A stretch of DNA of 64,000 nucleotides from Entoloma clypeatum (taxonomy: Eukaryota; Basidiomycota; Agaricomycetes; Agaricales; Entolomataceae): the NCBI GenBank assembly GCA_963565915.1, contig OY751487.1:4774001-4838000 (forward strand). The letters run 5' to 3'. Below are positions 22,691 to 35,144 of the stretch, piece by piece. Within the stretch, counting starts at the first letter, position 1, and each line of letters opens with the position of its first letter. A program made the position numbers and the translations under genes. The notes beneath the pieces were generated by a model. It had not been told where the DNA came from. It did no database searches and saw only the letters and a program-made list of their open reading frames with translations.

Positions 22691-24632
22691 TTCAAAGTCT
22701 ATTCAGGCAGAAAAAGAGCTACTTACGTCGACATCCTTATGATATCCTGAAGTGTCTGAGCGACTTTTGTTGCGGGTGTATGGAGGCTCACAGCCGTCGA
22801 CGACGAGAAGGTTTATTCAAACTCCGCTCCTTGAAATCATCTTCTCAACTGTTCATGTCACCCAAGCTTCCGCCTGAAATTGTCCAATTGGAGGTATGTG
22901 GCGCGCTGGCAGTCAAATACAGGGTTTGGAATGATTGCAAGATTCGTCCACCGCAAACGATAAACCGCAGGGAAAGATGACAATCACTCAAATCTTGAAA
23001 CATGCGGTGCGGCCGCGCAAACGGCTGCCCACACTACATCTTGACACGCCCGATGATCCAGCAACTTGCGAACACTCAAACGCGCAATCGCGCATTCAAA
23101 CAGACAGCTGTACAACGTTCGGTCATCCCTGCTGCTGCTACAGTGGCGTCGCGGTGCCCCGGCGCAAACTGATGTATTGCAGCCCTCTCCAACTCCCCAC
23201 CAGTGGATGCACGAACATCTCACGTCCGATACTGCCGCAATCCGGCGTTGTACTAGGTCTCCTTAATCCCAACAACTCTCCGATGATCAAGCAGAACTCT
23301 CCAAAAGGCGCTAATCCTAGATTGCCTGTTGTGTTGTTTGTCCGAATATCGAAGCTCGTACAAGACTTGAAAAAGCGAGGTCCCGGTCTCACGCAAACAT
23401 ACCAGCGCGGGTTCGGGGCCCAGCCTGAGGCAACGTTACAAAGGAGCGCTTGATACGCTGACTGCCGATGTTTCCCCACCATTCTGACAGCAGACGGAAC
23501 CTGTTACAGTGCAAGTCAGCTGGCTCACATGGCGACGGTCCGAATATGTCCCGGGGCTTTCTACGACGATTATCCCTCGACGTGAGGTATAGGCGACCTC
23601 AAAACTGATAGTACCGGGAGCCCAAGGAAGCGTTGTCTCATATCTTGCAGCGCCAGTGATCGACGATCTGGTACTTACTCAGTAGTTTAGCACTCAGCTC
23701 TGACTGCTATCCCAGATAACGTCGGAGATCACTGGTTCGACAGGAGAGGCGCCTCTCATCGCTAGGACTATTGACCCCACCGTCGAAATCGGTATTCTAC
23801 TTGATTGGGAAGCATTGATATCGTTTCGCGCGGAAAAGCTCCCCATGTGGCCATCCCACCTGCAGGATCGTATTCTCAGCCTGATTCATACATAGACTCT
23901 ACTCCGGTTCCTCGATCAAACCTGGCGTCACACATAATCCATCAGATGATCCACAGTTGTGTTCTCTGGGTAAGCCCCTGGTGCTGACATCAACCACTTT
24001 CTCAATTGACGTACTGGAGAATGACGCGTGTTCACTTCAGGGTAGATAAGTACCGATCACCCTTCTGCCAAGATACCTGAAGTACCCTACGACTTTGTCA
24101 ACGTGCCGGCGTTATTCTGGAAAATCGTCGGCGTCAACCTGCGGTATCGTCGAACGGAAGCATATGCGTTACGTTCTATCAGGCACTTACATTGTACATA
24201 ACTCCGTTCTCGGGGCTCAGGGCTTGCAGTCTGCCGTTCGTACTTGCTTCCTCTTCCCAATTCCTCTCAAATTCCTATCTGGGCGTCCGATTTGACTGAT
24301 CTTACGCGACCTTTCTTACCCGAGCTCGGACTGGGGGAAGCATGACTAAATCGCAATGATGATACTACAGTGACAGATGAAGCCACTGCTCAACTGATTA
24401 TCATCTACTCCGTCCAGTGGTCACTACAAATGATGACGACCTCCGCGGCGGTTCACACCACCAGAGACTCTTCTCCACGCGGAGCAGCAGAGGACTACTT
24501 AATAGATAACAGAAGTATCACGCGCTAGGCTCACTCACTGCGCATTTTCAATGGGTTGACATATATGGGGCTGAATCATGTAAAACAAAATGGCAAGTAC
24601 TGTAGTTTTTGGAATGGTTTATCTAACTTACA
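22691..24632. other. Long intergenic stretch, no supported gene
   Basis: 1.9 kb between divergent eIF4A (minus, starting at 22690) and the 3' end of the F-box gene. A short start at 22855 reads MSPKLPPEIVQLE, which resembles an F-box N-terminus and is followed by GTATGT. I could not extend it into a gene, so it may be a relic. Confidence 0.5.
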
Positions 24633-26093
24633 TCAAGAATACCAGTCGAAAGAGGAAAGGTTTCGAGAAAACCAAGCTTGATCCTCCTCCGAAATATCAA
24701 GACCTTCCACTCCCCGCCCATATATCGAGTGCATTTTCGCAGCGTCCGAAGTCTCCAGGTCATCATCGCCGGGGTAACGGGGGTCACGACGGATCTGGCG
24801 ACCTTGCACCATCTTTCGCAACGCTGGTATACTGAATCCACAAGTTCCGTACAACACCAGGCTTGAAAGACGCGGGGCGTTGAACTTCTTGATGCGACCT
24901 GCCCTATCGCGCATGGGTGTCCCCAACACGTCCAAAACGCTATCGTCTAATCCGGGGCAGTCCCTGAGAAAAAGGTCTACTCCGGTCCAACTCGCCAAGA
25001 GCTCGCACATGGACGCCGCATCTTCGATGCCCTCTAACGTGAGGCTGTGGCACATGTTAATATCCTGCACCTCTAGGAGGGGACACCGGACGATGTGCAG
25101 TGACTCGATGAAGCTAGGTTGGCATAGAACGGCGACCGTCAGGCTGCTGTCCAAGTCTTTGACATGGAGGGTGTTCAGTGTGCAGGAGTTGTTATCGAGC
25201 CTTCTTGAACAAGCCTCGGCGTCGAAGTGCATATTTTCGAGGTGTAAGCTCCTCATCATTCGAAAGAGAGGCCAGACTTCGCTGAACTTGGGCAGCGCTT
25301 CGCCGTCTGTGGGTTGATAGTGTGAGAGGGATAGCTTCCTTCCAATTGGTGCATCTGTCTTCAAGAACTTATCGAACCAGTCTTGCGTATTCGTGAAGAG
25401 GTCGACAAAATTCCAACCGTCGAGCGCAAGGGTGTTTAAGATGGGGAAGGAGAAGGGTGGCCCTTCGTTCCGCCTGTTCTCTGTAGATCCTCCAAAACCA
25501 TTGTCTCTGGAGGCAACAAGTTCCAACCGTTTGAGCAGAGACGCGTCGCCGTAAAAGTCCGCTGCGATACACGGAAGGGACGACGTATAGGTAACCTCGT
25601 AGCGGATTGTCTTGCAACGCCAAACGTGAGGACTGATGATGCCTATGATTTCTCGAAGCCGTGCTTTCTCTTCATCGGGTGCGTCGGCGAATGCGTCTTC
25701 TGCTCTTCTGGTCACGGTAACATCGATTGGCAAGTCCCGTGACCATTCAAGCTGCGAGCGGACAAAGGGCAGAGAGAAGTCGGGAGAGTCGACGTGAATG
25801 ACAATGCGGGTCCAGAACTCTGGGACAGTGCCCATTAAATCTCTCCATACAGTAGACAGTGATGCGAGGGCGTAGGGAAAGAGGCCCGGAGAGTGTATGT
25901 CGTCGCGTGCATTCCACTCCGTTGGAGGCCGTTGTACGGTTAGGAAGCCTTCTGGGTCATTAGGATCGGCGCATATCATCGGAGGCTGCCGGCTGACAAG
26001 CACCGTGAGGTGGGCGAATTTGCATATTATCAGGATGAGTTCCGCCGGTAGGCCGTCAACTAAGGACGGAGCTGCGCGGGTTGAAGGCGTCAT
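24633..26093 (-). CDS. F-box domain protein
   Basis: An intronless 486-aa frame from ATG 26093. The N-terminal SLVDGLPAELILIICKFAH is a typical F-box start. WRDLMGTVPEFWTRIVIHVD about 65 residues later is the second half of the motif as seen in Agaricomycete F-box proteins. The rest has Leu-rich spacing (LHLENMHFD, LNTLHVKDLD, IESLHIVRCPLL, LSSLVLYGT), so it probably forms LRR-like repeats. Expected role: substrate adaptor of an SCF ubiquitin ligase through Skp1. The target cannot be inferred. Such genes are a large, fast-evolving family in mushrooms. Confidence 0.8.
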   Translation of the reverse strand: MTPSTRAAPSLVDGLPAELILIICKFAHLTVLVSRQPPMICADPNDPEGFLTVQRPPTEWNARDDIHSPGLFPYALASLSTVWRDLMGTVPEFWTRIVIHVDSPDFSLPFVRSQLEWSRDLPIDVTVTRRAEDAFADAPDEEKARLREIIGIISPHVWRCKTIRYEVTYTSSLPCIAADFYGDASLLKRLELVASRDNGFGGSTENRRNEGPPFSFPILNTLALDGWNFVDLFTNTQDWFDKFLKTDAPIGRKLSLSHYQPTDGEALPKFSEVWPLFRMMRSLHLENMHFDAEACSRRLDNNSCTLNTLHVKDLDSSLTVAVLCQPSFIESLHIVRCPLLEVQDINMCHSLTLEGIEDAASMCELLASWTGVDLFLRDCPGLDDSVLDVLGTPMRDRAGRIKKFNAPRLSSLVLYGTCGFSIPALRKMVQGRQIRRDPRYPGDDDLETSDAAKMHSIYGRGVEGLDISEEDQAWFSRNLSSFDWYS

Positions 26094-28267
26094 GAGCTAG
26101 AGGACTGCATTTATGTATATGACGATAAAAACAGGACGATTCTGGTCTACTTACAGTGCGACCTGTGTCAGAATGGCGTTGGTATGGGTTTGACCAGAAT
26201 CTGACGGTCACGACAAAGAAGACTTCACGACGGTCACCATGCTACACATTACTTAGTGTGACACATGCATCATCATTGATTTCTTGAACGCGATCGGGCG
26301 TACGTATGCGCCATCAGTTCCATAATGGAACTGATGGCGATTCTGCGGTGTGTTAATTGGTTGTGCTGCTACCATTTATTCTTACGATTCGTAAGTACCA
26401 GGCAACGTCATCTTCTTTTTGCGGACTCCCCACAATGACACACATCGTTCCCTTTACTTTGCGTTTGCGTCGTAGTATTCCGGAACGATCAAGATTGGAA
26501 CTGTTTGACGGACTTACGCATAACCACAAATAGGTTCTCAGATCTATCTTCAAACTAGAGACCTTGAGAGACCTTGTACTCGATCGGGAGAATAAGTGTG
26601 AGTCTTCGCATCCTCGTTTTGTCTAGAGGGAGATCTCAACCTAGTCATTAGCGAAGATAGGGAGACAGCCTTTGGCCTCGATGTATCCAAGGGTCATGAG
26701 CAAGGCGGTTTATATAGGGCAATTCGCCGTCCTTGACGAATCTTCACCACGAGGTTGAGGAAATACAAAATCGAGCGGTCCATGTCGCATGTGCCCCGCA
26801 ATCGTACGGAAAGGTGAGGGGCCCTTCCGAGTTCAAAACTTTCAACACGTTCAACTAGTCTCCCCTAGCCAGAACTATAACCTCGTACCATTGCGAATGG
26901 AAGGAGGAACGTGAAGTTTGAATCATATCATCATTCATTACCGAGGAATCTGCCTATGAGGCCCGACGTGATGGACGTCGAAAATATCAATCAGTACTAT
27001 GGCAGTTAGTGCCGGCGCATCCCCTAACCGCTATACCGTCTTGCTGCTATCGATTTGACAAGAGGGGAACTAGGTCTCAATTAGTAGACACGCCTCAACC
27101 GCCCCACAGCTAAGTTAGCACCCTGCGCAGATATCATGGACATAGTATTTTTTTTGCTGATCGCTCAAGACGTCTCGGCGGGGGACCCGGGAAGCGGCCG
27201 ACGGTACGAACGCAGCAACCTGCCAACCTTCCAACTTAAACACCATGCTGGCAGAGAGATGCCAGTCATGATTGCCACGGCCTGCATGCCACGTCATATG
27301 AACATCCGTACTTCACTTTGGCATTCATCCAACATACATTGACGTGCTGGGAATTAGGAAATAGAGTCCTGAACTCCGATATGCCACGCGAAGCAGTGGC
27401 CCTCTCCACCAGTACCGGGGAAAGGGGAATGAGGGCTGGAAAGAAGGAAGACAAAGTGCGGGTTCCAACTCTGGCTCAAGGCTTGAGCTTGTATGGTGAC
27501 CTCGTCTCGCACAAACTCTCGAGCCCTTGTACATCATCCCACACGCCCGTCCGTCCGTCATTAGTGGCGTGATGATTTGAAGCATTCAATATTCAATCTC
27601 GCCAACTTTCACGTTGCGAAATGCTGAACGAAAAGCCATGAGCATGCGAGATTTGCATGCAATATGGTCGTCGAGTCCAAGTCGACCCAGAAGCGACGCA
27701 CATGGGTCGACTGTGTATTTCATCCATCTGCCTGCCGTCTGCGATGTCCAAAGCCACATGCTGCCCTTCTCTTTTTGAAAGAAGAGACATGTGTTGTAAA
27801 AAATCGAGAGAACATTGCGACATCTCCTTTCCCAGTATCAACTTGAAGGCCCCCAGATAACTTGAAACCAGAAGAACGAACCTGCTGGGGGAGACGGAGA
27901 CTGTAGACTCAGAAATCATATGTCAGCATACCTCTGTCCTGGTTTTCGCTGACTTTCTGAAGTTGAATCATATCGAACCACACGAAATATTGGTGAACTT
28001 GTTCATTTGAGTTGGCCGCTGGAAGGCCATTCGAGGATTGCCCGGTGTCCACTTGGATCATGCTGCCAACGATGCATCGACGAACGTTCGATGAACGTTA
28101 TGAACACTGGAAAGATATGCACACGACATCTGCTGAGCCATGTGGGTGATCATTGTTTGTTTCAGGCACGGACCGAGGCCGCCGAGTCTACCCGGATCAG
28201 ATAGGATTAACTTACATGCCTTAAAACTGACCCCAGCCGTGCAAGGTTTTCGTCTCCTGCGTCGACC
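26094..28267. other. Long intergenic stretch with a 31-bp palindrome
   Basis: 2.2 kb with scattered short open frames and no recognisable product. A near-perfect inverted repeat lies at 26309-26339. The promoter of the phosphoesterase must lie at its right end. Confidence 0.5.
26309..26339. repeat. 31-bp near-perfect palindrome
   Basis: Arms of 15 bp (CGCCATCAGTTCCAT and its exact complement) flank a single central A. The arms can form a tight cruciform or hairpin. It is about 215 bp upstream of the F-box start codon. Confidence 0.9.
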
Positions 28268-31150
28268 ATGAAGCTCTCGCTTTCTGCGGTTCAGTTCCTT
28301 TCTGCGGCCGCGTTCGCTGTTTACGCATGCCCAGATGGCGACTCGCATGCACACGGTCATCACCACGAACGCAGAGCGGTATCCCCCTTGGTAACACCCC
28401 CAGCACGTCCTCTAGAGTGGGGGGATATCAATATTATTCATACGACGGATAGCCATGGTTGGTTGCTTGGCCACCAGAAGAGTTCGTTCCCAGAGCCGAA
28501 TTACAGGTGAGCAGAAGCACTTCATACACATTGAACATTTGTCTCAATAGCTCTACTACAGTGGTGACTTTGGCGACTTTGCATCTTTCGTCGCTCATAT
28601 GAAACAAATTGCTATTGTAGGTCATCTGTCCTCCTCTATGGTTCCGTAATTCAAGACCCTTAAGGAACGCGACGTTGACCTGCTTTTGGTTGATTCTGGT
28701 GATCTCCACGACGGTGAGGATGATGATAGCACTTCTTTGGCTCATCCTCATGCTCTACGTTACTTTAGGGACGGGATTGACGGATGCGTTCCCCCCGGGC
28801 GGTGTAGACGCACATGAGGTAGGAACGTCTATTATGTCCTTTCGGCCATGTTCAAATCTGTCACGTCTAGGCCAACCAATTCTTCACGCAACTGCCGTAT
28901 GACGTGCTCGCGATTGGCAAGTATGTCATGAGAGTCTGATATCTCGGCCAAGGACCCTGCTCACGGTTTCACAGCCATGAACTTTACCTTTATGCCAATG
29001 CTCTCGACATGTTCGTTTTTCTGCTCTATGTCATTCGTCAATCTGACATATCTCGTACTGTCCAGGTACCAAAACTTTGCGCCTCGGTACCCCGGCCGCT
29101 ACTTGTCTTCCAACGTAAACATTACTGTGGCGGACGCCGAAGGCAACATCGTCAGCGTCCCCGTTGGCAGTACGTGACGCGTGCCTTCTCTTGGTCATAT
29201 CGCCTTGTCTTAACTTGATAAAGACCGCTTCGCGAAATTCACGACACGAAAGTAAGGCGCTCCTTCGTGTTATCATCCTTGCACCAGACTCATTCACCAT
29301 TTTCAGGGGCCGTAAAGTGACCTCTCTCGGCGTCCTCTACGATTTTACGGGAAATGCCCCCAATACCACAGTGCAAAAGGTGGAGAACATGGTCAAGGAG
29401 CAATGGGTACGTCCTCCCCTGAAACAGGAATATCCGTACCACCTGCTGACATATGTCAGTTCGCGGATGCGATCGCGGAAGAGCCAGATTTCTTTTTGCT
29501 CGTCGGGTCAGTCCCAGCCTTATGCAATGTCTAACGCCTCAACCTGATTTGCGGCGCTCTCCAGACACATGCCTGTCAAAAAAGACAATTGTATGTCGCG
29601 AGGCAACATCTATGCGACGTATTGAATAACTTAACTTTGTTCAGGGCCGTTTGTCTTCAACGCCATCCGGGCTGTACACCCTACTACGCCAATCTTGATT
29701 TTTGGCGGTGCGCATATTGCTACTATTTGCCAACCTCTCCGATGCTTAGAAGGTTTTATTCGTCAGGTCATACCCACATTCGTGATTGCGGTCAGTACAA
29801 CGTTGTGAGGCCCACACAACTCCTCAATCGATGTAAAATACAGTACAATTGGATGGGCGATCCATGTCGTTGGAAAGTGGACGATACATGGAGACTGTTG
29901 GTAAGTTTGTCCGGTCGGCCGTTTGCCATATAGCTTAAAATGTCCTCGATAGGTTGGCTTTGTAAGGCCCTTTTTGCTTTATCGACGAAGAGGAATTTAC
30001 ATTCGTCCTGACCCCTAGCGGCAAACTTGGACGCTAAGAATTACGGTGGAAATATGACTTTCTCCAGACGATACCTAGATCCGAACCGTCTGACCTACGA
30101 AGCAAGTGTTTGACTCTCCTTCGTAGAGCAAGCTCCGAATATCTAACAATCCCGCAGTACCACACAAGGATTAAGGATGAAACGTTCGATACACTGACCG
30201 GCAAGTCTATCACCCAAGGATTGCTGGACTTGGCGAAGAAGTTTGACCTCTCTTTCCTCTTCGGAACTGCGCCACACGACTTCACGCTCAGTCGGTACGT
30301 TGCCGACATATAATCGTGAAACCCCACTAACTGTCGCTAAACTCGGCAGCTCACCATATCCATCGGAAAATTCTTCGCTATCACTTTACATCGAAAAGGT
30401 AAATTGGAGTGAAGTCAAAATTTTCGCGTTTTATGACTCATTGCTTTCATTGCTGACAGGCTGTCCCCTTTTCTCTTGCTGTGAACAACACTCGCGCGTC
30501 CATTCCCAATGTTATCATTACGAACTCGGGAGGGCTCCGTTTCGACATTTTTGCTGGTCCGTTCACGACAAATGACCAGATCACCTTCTCTCCGTTCACC
30601 GATGCCTTCTTTTACATCGCAAATGTAACCGCTGGCATTGCCAACCAAGTCCTTCCCGCGTTGAACAAGGCGGGGGCGTCGGGCAGACGAAGCCTGGAAT
30701 ATATGGAGGAGCTGTACGGCCGCGGACACGTGGAGGCTCGCTACCAGGACTGGCTACAAGAAATGGACAGACGGAATGGTGAAGAACTGCGCGCAGCTGC
30801 CAATTTGACCTTGGGATATGTTACCCAAGACGTAAGAATCGCATCGCTTTTCCTCTGCTACCACTGCTGATTTCCCCTTCCCGCAGTCTTGCCCCGGTGT
30901 CGGTGATGACACTCTGCACGCACCACTCCCTTACTTCACGGCACCGGACTTCATAGCTTCCGACCCCGCCAACGTCACTGATGATACCCCCATTGACCTC
31001 GTTTTCGTTGACTTCATCGCTGCACAACTGCTGCAAATTCTCAACTCGATACAGAAAGAGAAAGTGTATACACAAGGAGACATCCAGACATACAGTCCTC
31101 TCGTTGCTAATGAGATTATGGGAGTCTATGCCAAGTCAGCGTGGAACTAG
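28268..31150 (+). CDS. Secreted calcineurin-like phosphoesterase / 5'-nucleotidase family
   Basis: About 15 short exons from ATG 28268 to TAG 31148-31150. The N-terminus [20 protein letters not shown] is a signal peptide, followed by a His-rich stretch ([10 protein letters not shown]). Metallophosphoesterase motifs in order: [31 protein letters not shown] (across an intron), VGHMPVKKD and FGGHTHIRD. Together they give the two-metal site. [17 protein letters not shown] and [17 protein letters not shown] follow. The C-terminal 5'-nucleotidase domain includes [20 protein letters not shown]. This resembles fungal secreted or vacuolar phosphatases related to yeast YHR202W. Likely substrates are nucleotides or other phosphomonoesters, not determinable here. 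Several possible N-glycosylation sites (for example NITV, NMTF, NVTA) fit secretion. Confidence 0.87.
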
Positions 31151-31427
31151 TTGGCGCCAGAATATCGCAGTTGTTAATTCAGTATTAATAGCCAACGAAA
31201 GTTGGTCAACCCGTGGAATGTATAATTCTTGGAGACTTGAAAGCGTCCAACAAGGGAAGGGTTCCATCTGCATGGAGGAAGTGCGAGGAAAGGAAGGGTG
31301 GTTATCGGCTTTTTGGGGAATCCTCGTTTCAATCCTCTTAGTAGGAGGCTCGTGTGTTTAGTAGGTACGCATTTACGAGCGTGCGAGCGCGGCCAGCGTT
31401 GAAGTCCTAGCGTGGTCACATTCAGAT

Positions 31428-31878
31428 TATCGAACAGCACACCTACATACGCAGGGAAGCCTGGGTTAGATACTCACATTGGAGGAGAGAAGTGAGAAGA
31501 GCGGAGCGTTGATGAAGGTACTTGGTAAAAGTCCTATGACCTGTTATTTGCAGATACAGATACATCGAGTATTTATACCTACAAGAATGCGCACAGACCA
31601 TGTACAAACAAGTACAAACTGAGTTCTGTCGCAGAACCATAAACTCACGTTTATGGTAATATGTGACTTATAGTCATATAGTGTGACAAGCACATGATGT
31701 GACATAACATGACATATGTTATGCACGTCTGACACATATCTAATGAGTCAGGGATCTAGAGCGAGTCTAGATTGTTCTAAGTCTAGAACACTTCCATATG
31801 TAACTCCATATGGGAATACACATGTTTATAGACATGTGATTGACTGTCGAGACATCCGTCTAGAATGTATTCTCAACA
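31428..31878 (-). repeat. 3' LTR of element 1
   Basis: 451 bp, read on minus from TGTTGAGAATAC to CTGTTCGATA. By eye identical to 37279-37729. The adjoining polypurine tract on the element side is at 31879-31888. Confidence 0.92.
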
Positions 31879-32251
31879 CTCCCCCTCAAGTGTGATTCCG
31901 TCAGGTTTCAATACTTGTTCACAAGAAGACATTCAAGTCCTAGTGAAGAGCCAAATTAAATGGCAGCAGCCGTAAGGGCGCTAAAGGGGATCTGCTGTGT
32001 CGTTTAGCATACGCTGTCATTTAAGGTCTTATCAGAGACCCATGAGTCTAATTCCAAAACAAGAATAGACAGGTCTCATCAGAAGTCAATCTGAGATCAA
32101 TAGATCATCAAAGGATAAAAATACCTTTGAGAGACATGAAATAGCGCAATAAACATGCAGCCATTAATGGCGCTTGAAGCAGCCTAGTGTAGCGCTTAGA
32201 GCAGCCACTGAAGTAATTGATTATTTTAATTACTTTGTACCACTAACTACT

Positions 32252-32449
32252 TTACTTCTTCTCCGACGTCTTATCGTCGGTGGTCGTGGCAGTGTTATTG
32301 CCAGAGGATGATGAAGAAGCAGCGGCGGAGGCTGCAGTAGTGGTGGTGGTGGTGGTGCTGCTGGCGTCGGTCGAGGCAACATGCGCCAACTGGTCGGCAT
32401 GTGCGAAGCGAGTGTAAAAGGCGGTGGAGAAGTAGGCGAAGAATGCCAT
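32252..32449 (-). CDS. Possible small Thr/Ala/Ser-rich ORF inside element 1
   Basis: 65 aa starting MAFFAYFSTAFYTRFAHADQ, then runs of Thr, Ala and Ser and an acidic/basic end (DDKTSEKK). It is in element sense, with a TTAAATA stretch about 60 nt upstream, in a segment more GC-rich than the rest of the element. It may be a fragment picked up from elsewhere, or chance. No family recognised. Confidence 0.25.
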   Translation of the reverse strand: MAFFAYFSTAFYTRFAHADQLAHVASTDASSTTTTTTTAASAAASSSSSGNNTATTTDDKTSEKK

Positions 32450-32686
32450 TGGAAGCCTGCTCTAAAATTCCTTTTGAGGAGCGTATTTAAGGCTTTGCCT
32501 ATCTCGCACGGACCATGCTGAGCCAGGTGTTTGGCCTGATTGCATCAGCAAACCACGTGTGATAGTTTATTGTCATTCCAGACGAGTATCAATGGTTTTG
32601 ACCATGATTCACACAAAAATGAGACTACCAATGCAGGCAGCCCAAGAAGGCGCTCAAGACATAGTGGTACTCAGTTTTATGGATCA

Positions 32687-32756
32687 CATAGTAGTTGCAG
32701 CCAGTAGTAGCGCAAGAACTAGTATGGAAAGAGCATGTGGCACTAAGGCCGGGGAT
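32687..32756 (-). other. Fragment matching the 5' leader/ORF0 start of element 2
   Basis: On minus this reads CCCCGGCC followed by codons for PHALSIL..LALLLAA. Element 2 has CCCCGGCC at the end of its primer-binding site followed by PHALSILAFALLLAA (from 38196). In element 1 this leader-like piece lies about 0.8 kb from the 3' LTR, not at the 5' end, so it is displaced. Confidence 0.6.
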
Positions 32757-35144
32757 AAGTCAGAAGACATAACTCAATTAAGAGCTCGTTAGACTTGATC
32801 TGGCTCAAAGGGTCATTTAACCAACTGATGATATCATGCTTGGCATGATCTAAGCTATAAATAGCTTATTAATACTCTGGGAAGCTGCCAAATAAGGCGC
32901 TAACAACCATGGATTTAGACCAGGGTGCCTTTATCCTGAGTATGTAATATTATCATGGCAACACTTTAGATGCGCTTATAGATAATGTCATCTGAGTCGA
33001 GTGTAATACTCCAGACTTCAGGGATGTGGATGAACTAGTTAGGTTCAGAGTCCACTGTGGTAGTTTATGCTCTGTTCCGGAGTAGGGTCTAGTTTATCGT
33101 CATAGTGGACGTTGAGTCTTCAGAATATAATATCTGAGACAGCTGGTAGTTCCGTCATCGTTTCCCATATCGTCTGACGTACTATCCAAGCTATTGCAAA
33201 ATATAATCGCAATGATTAATATTGCAGCCATTATTTGAGCGCAGATATAATCAAGCCTAGTAACTGTGGCAAGCCCAAAGGGGCGCACATTGTTATGCAA
33301 AGGCTAGACAAGCAAACATCATGTGGATTGTTTTAGGATTAACAGAGAATGAATTATCTCCCCCTGAAAACCAATTCCATGGAGTACATTTTACAGATTT
33401 TATAGACAATTAAGCCAACTGTTATATGTGATGATGTGCAAGCAATATTGCAGATTATAGTCAAATAAATGACTTGCGATGTAGTTCTTTGTGGTTGGTA
33501 ATACTTATGTTGGTGAACAACCGATTTATGTTCAGAGGTCAATAGAGAATCCACTCTAAGGCATCAACACAGATTTACTATGTTTGTTGCATGATACAAC
33601 AATAACGCGTGAGGGTGTTATTTGGTCTTGTTTGTCAAAGGAGGCAGCCAACACAGGCGCTCTACTCAATGCAAGAACCGGATCATTGTCGCAGCCAAAA
33701 CAAGGCGCAGATCAGATGATGGGTTGATCCAAATCTTAAGAGTGTAACAAGCACTCTGATGCGTTTCATGCAAACAATAGTAATCTTGGTATTCCAAGAA
33801 CCATATAATGCAAATTAATGCATTATTAGTAAGTCATCAATTAAGATGCTTCATCAAGTAATCATAGAAGATATACTTGGGAATAGAACCCAACAATAGT
33901 CTGATAAGACTAACGGATCGATTCATATAATATTCTCTTTTATCCAGAATTCATCGTTTCTGGGTGAGAAATCATAGGGGTATAAGCTGGGATAAGCTTT
34001 TTCTTTTGTTCAAGTTGACCATTTGATAAGTATGCAGCGGTCACGGCGCTCCTTTAATGGTACAACCTATAGAGTGTTGTATATGAAGCAATGCATCTGA
34101 TGGTGAGATCAAAAGATCAAAGATCAGTCTTCTAGCAATGGTATCGCAAAGCAAATAGCGCAGAATGCTGCCATTTAAAATGCTTCTCTATATTCTCCCC
34201 CTTTTCACAGTCAAGTATGGCAATCATTTCCCATGTATCTTTGGCTTTCAAAGAGCATATACTGAAATAGATGCAGAACTTGGTTGGGAAACCAGAAATT
34301 CATGCAGAAAAAATAATCGCAAACTGCGGAGGAATTACTCTCCAAGTTATGCTGAGGTAATTACTCTCAGGCGATTTATTCCAGCAATATTTGTAAGCTG
34401 TGATACAATCTGATTTTTTGACTATATCCATTTTTGCCATAGGGTGTGTACCATCACGGTCATCCCTATATGATTCTGTTGACAAGGCCATCGCCGCTTG
34501 ATTAAAGCGCAAATGCCTTATAAGTCAAAATGCAATGCCAGCCTAAAAGGCGCAAGATGCATCAGAGATCATTCCCATGCAAGAAATGGAGAGTTCAGAT
34601 AAGAAGCTTTGCATTGCCCCAAATCATCACTACTTTTGGTGAAAGAGTGGAGGAACAAGATTGGTTGGCTAGACCAATTTGAATCGATTTAGATTGAAGG
34701 GTTGGAAAACTCTTCTTCTCATAATAAAGTATTATATATTGGCAGCCAGAATGACAATTCTGAACACTATCGCAGCCTGTCAAGGCGCAGAATTAGTGTT
34801 ATGCAAATGCCATAGCGCACAAATATAATACTTTAAAAGTATTTTTTGTCTTATCCAATATAAGGTGGAATATAAATTCCTGAAAAGGAAAGATAGACGC
34901 AGCAGAAAGACAAATTAATGACTCGCGCAGTCTTTTTAACAAGCTTATTAAGCTGTTTCCTTTATAGTAGGTGGCTCAACGGCACATCCAACTTATTGGA
35001 ATTATTCCAGATTGGATATAAGTTATTTGAACATAAAATGCATTTGCATTTTTAAATCTCTCTTTCTTTCGTTCAAAATATGAACACATTGCAAGTCAAT
35101 GTTTTGATTGCAAAGAAAGAAAGTACAATCGTTCTACACAATGA

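Noticed and set aside
22855..23460. F-box-like start MSPKLPPEIVQLE with following open frames
   Set aside because: Only about 13 residues look convincing; downstream exons could not be joined into a plausible protein.
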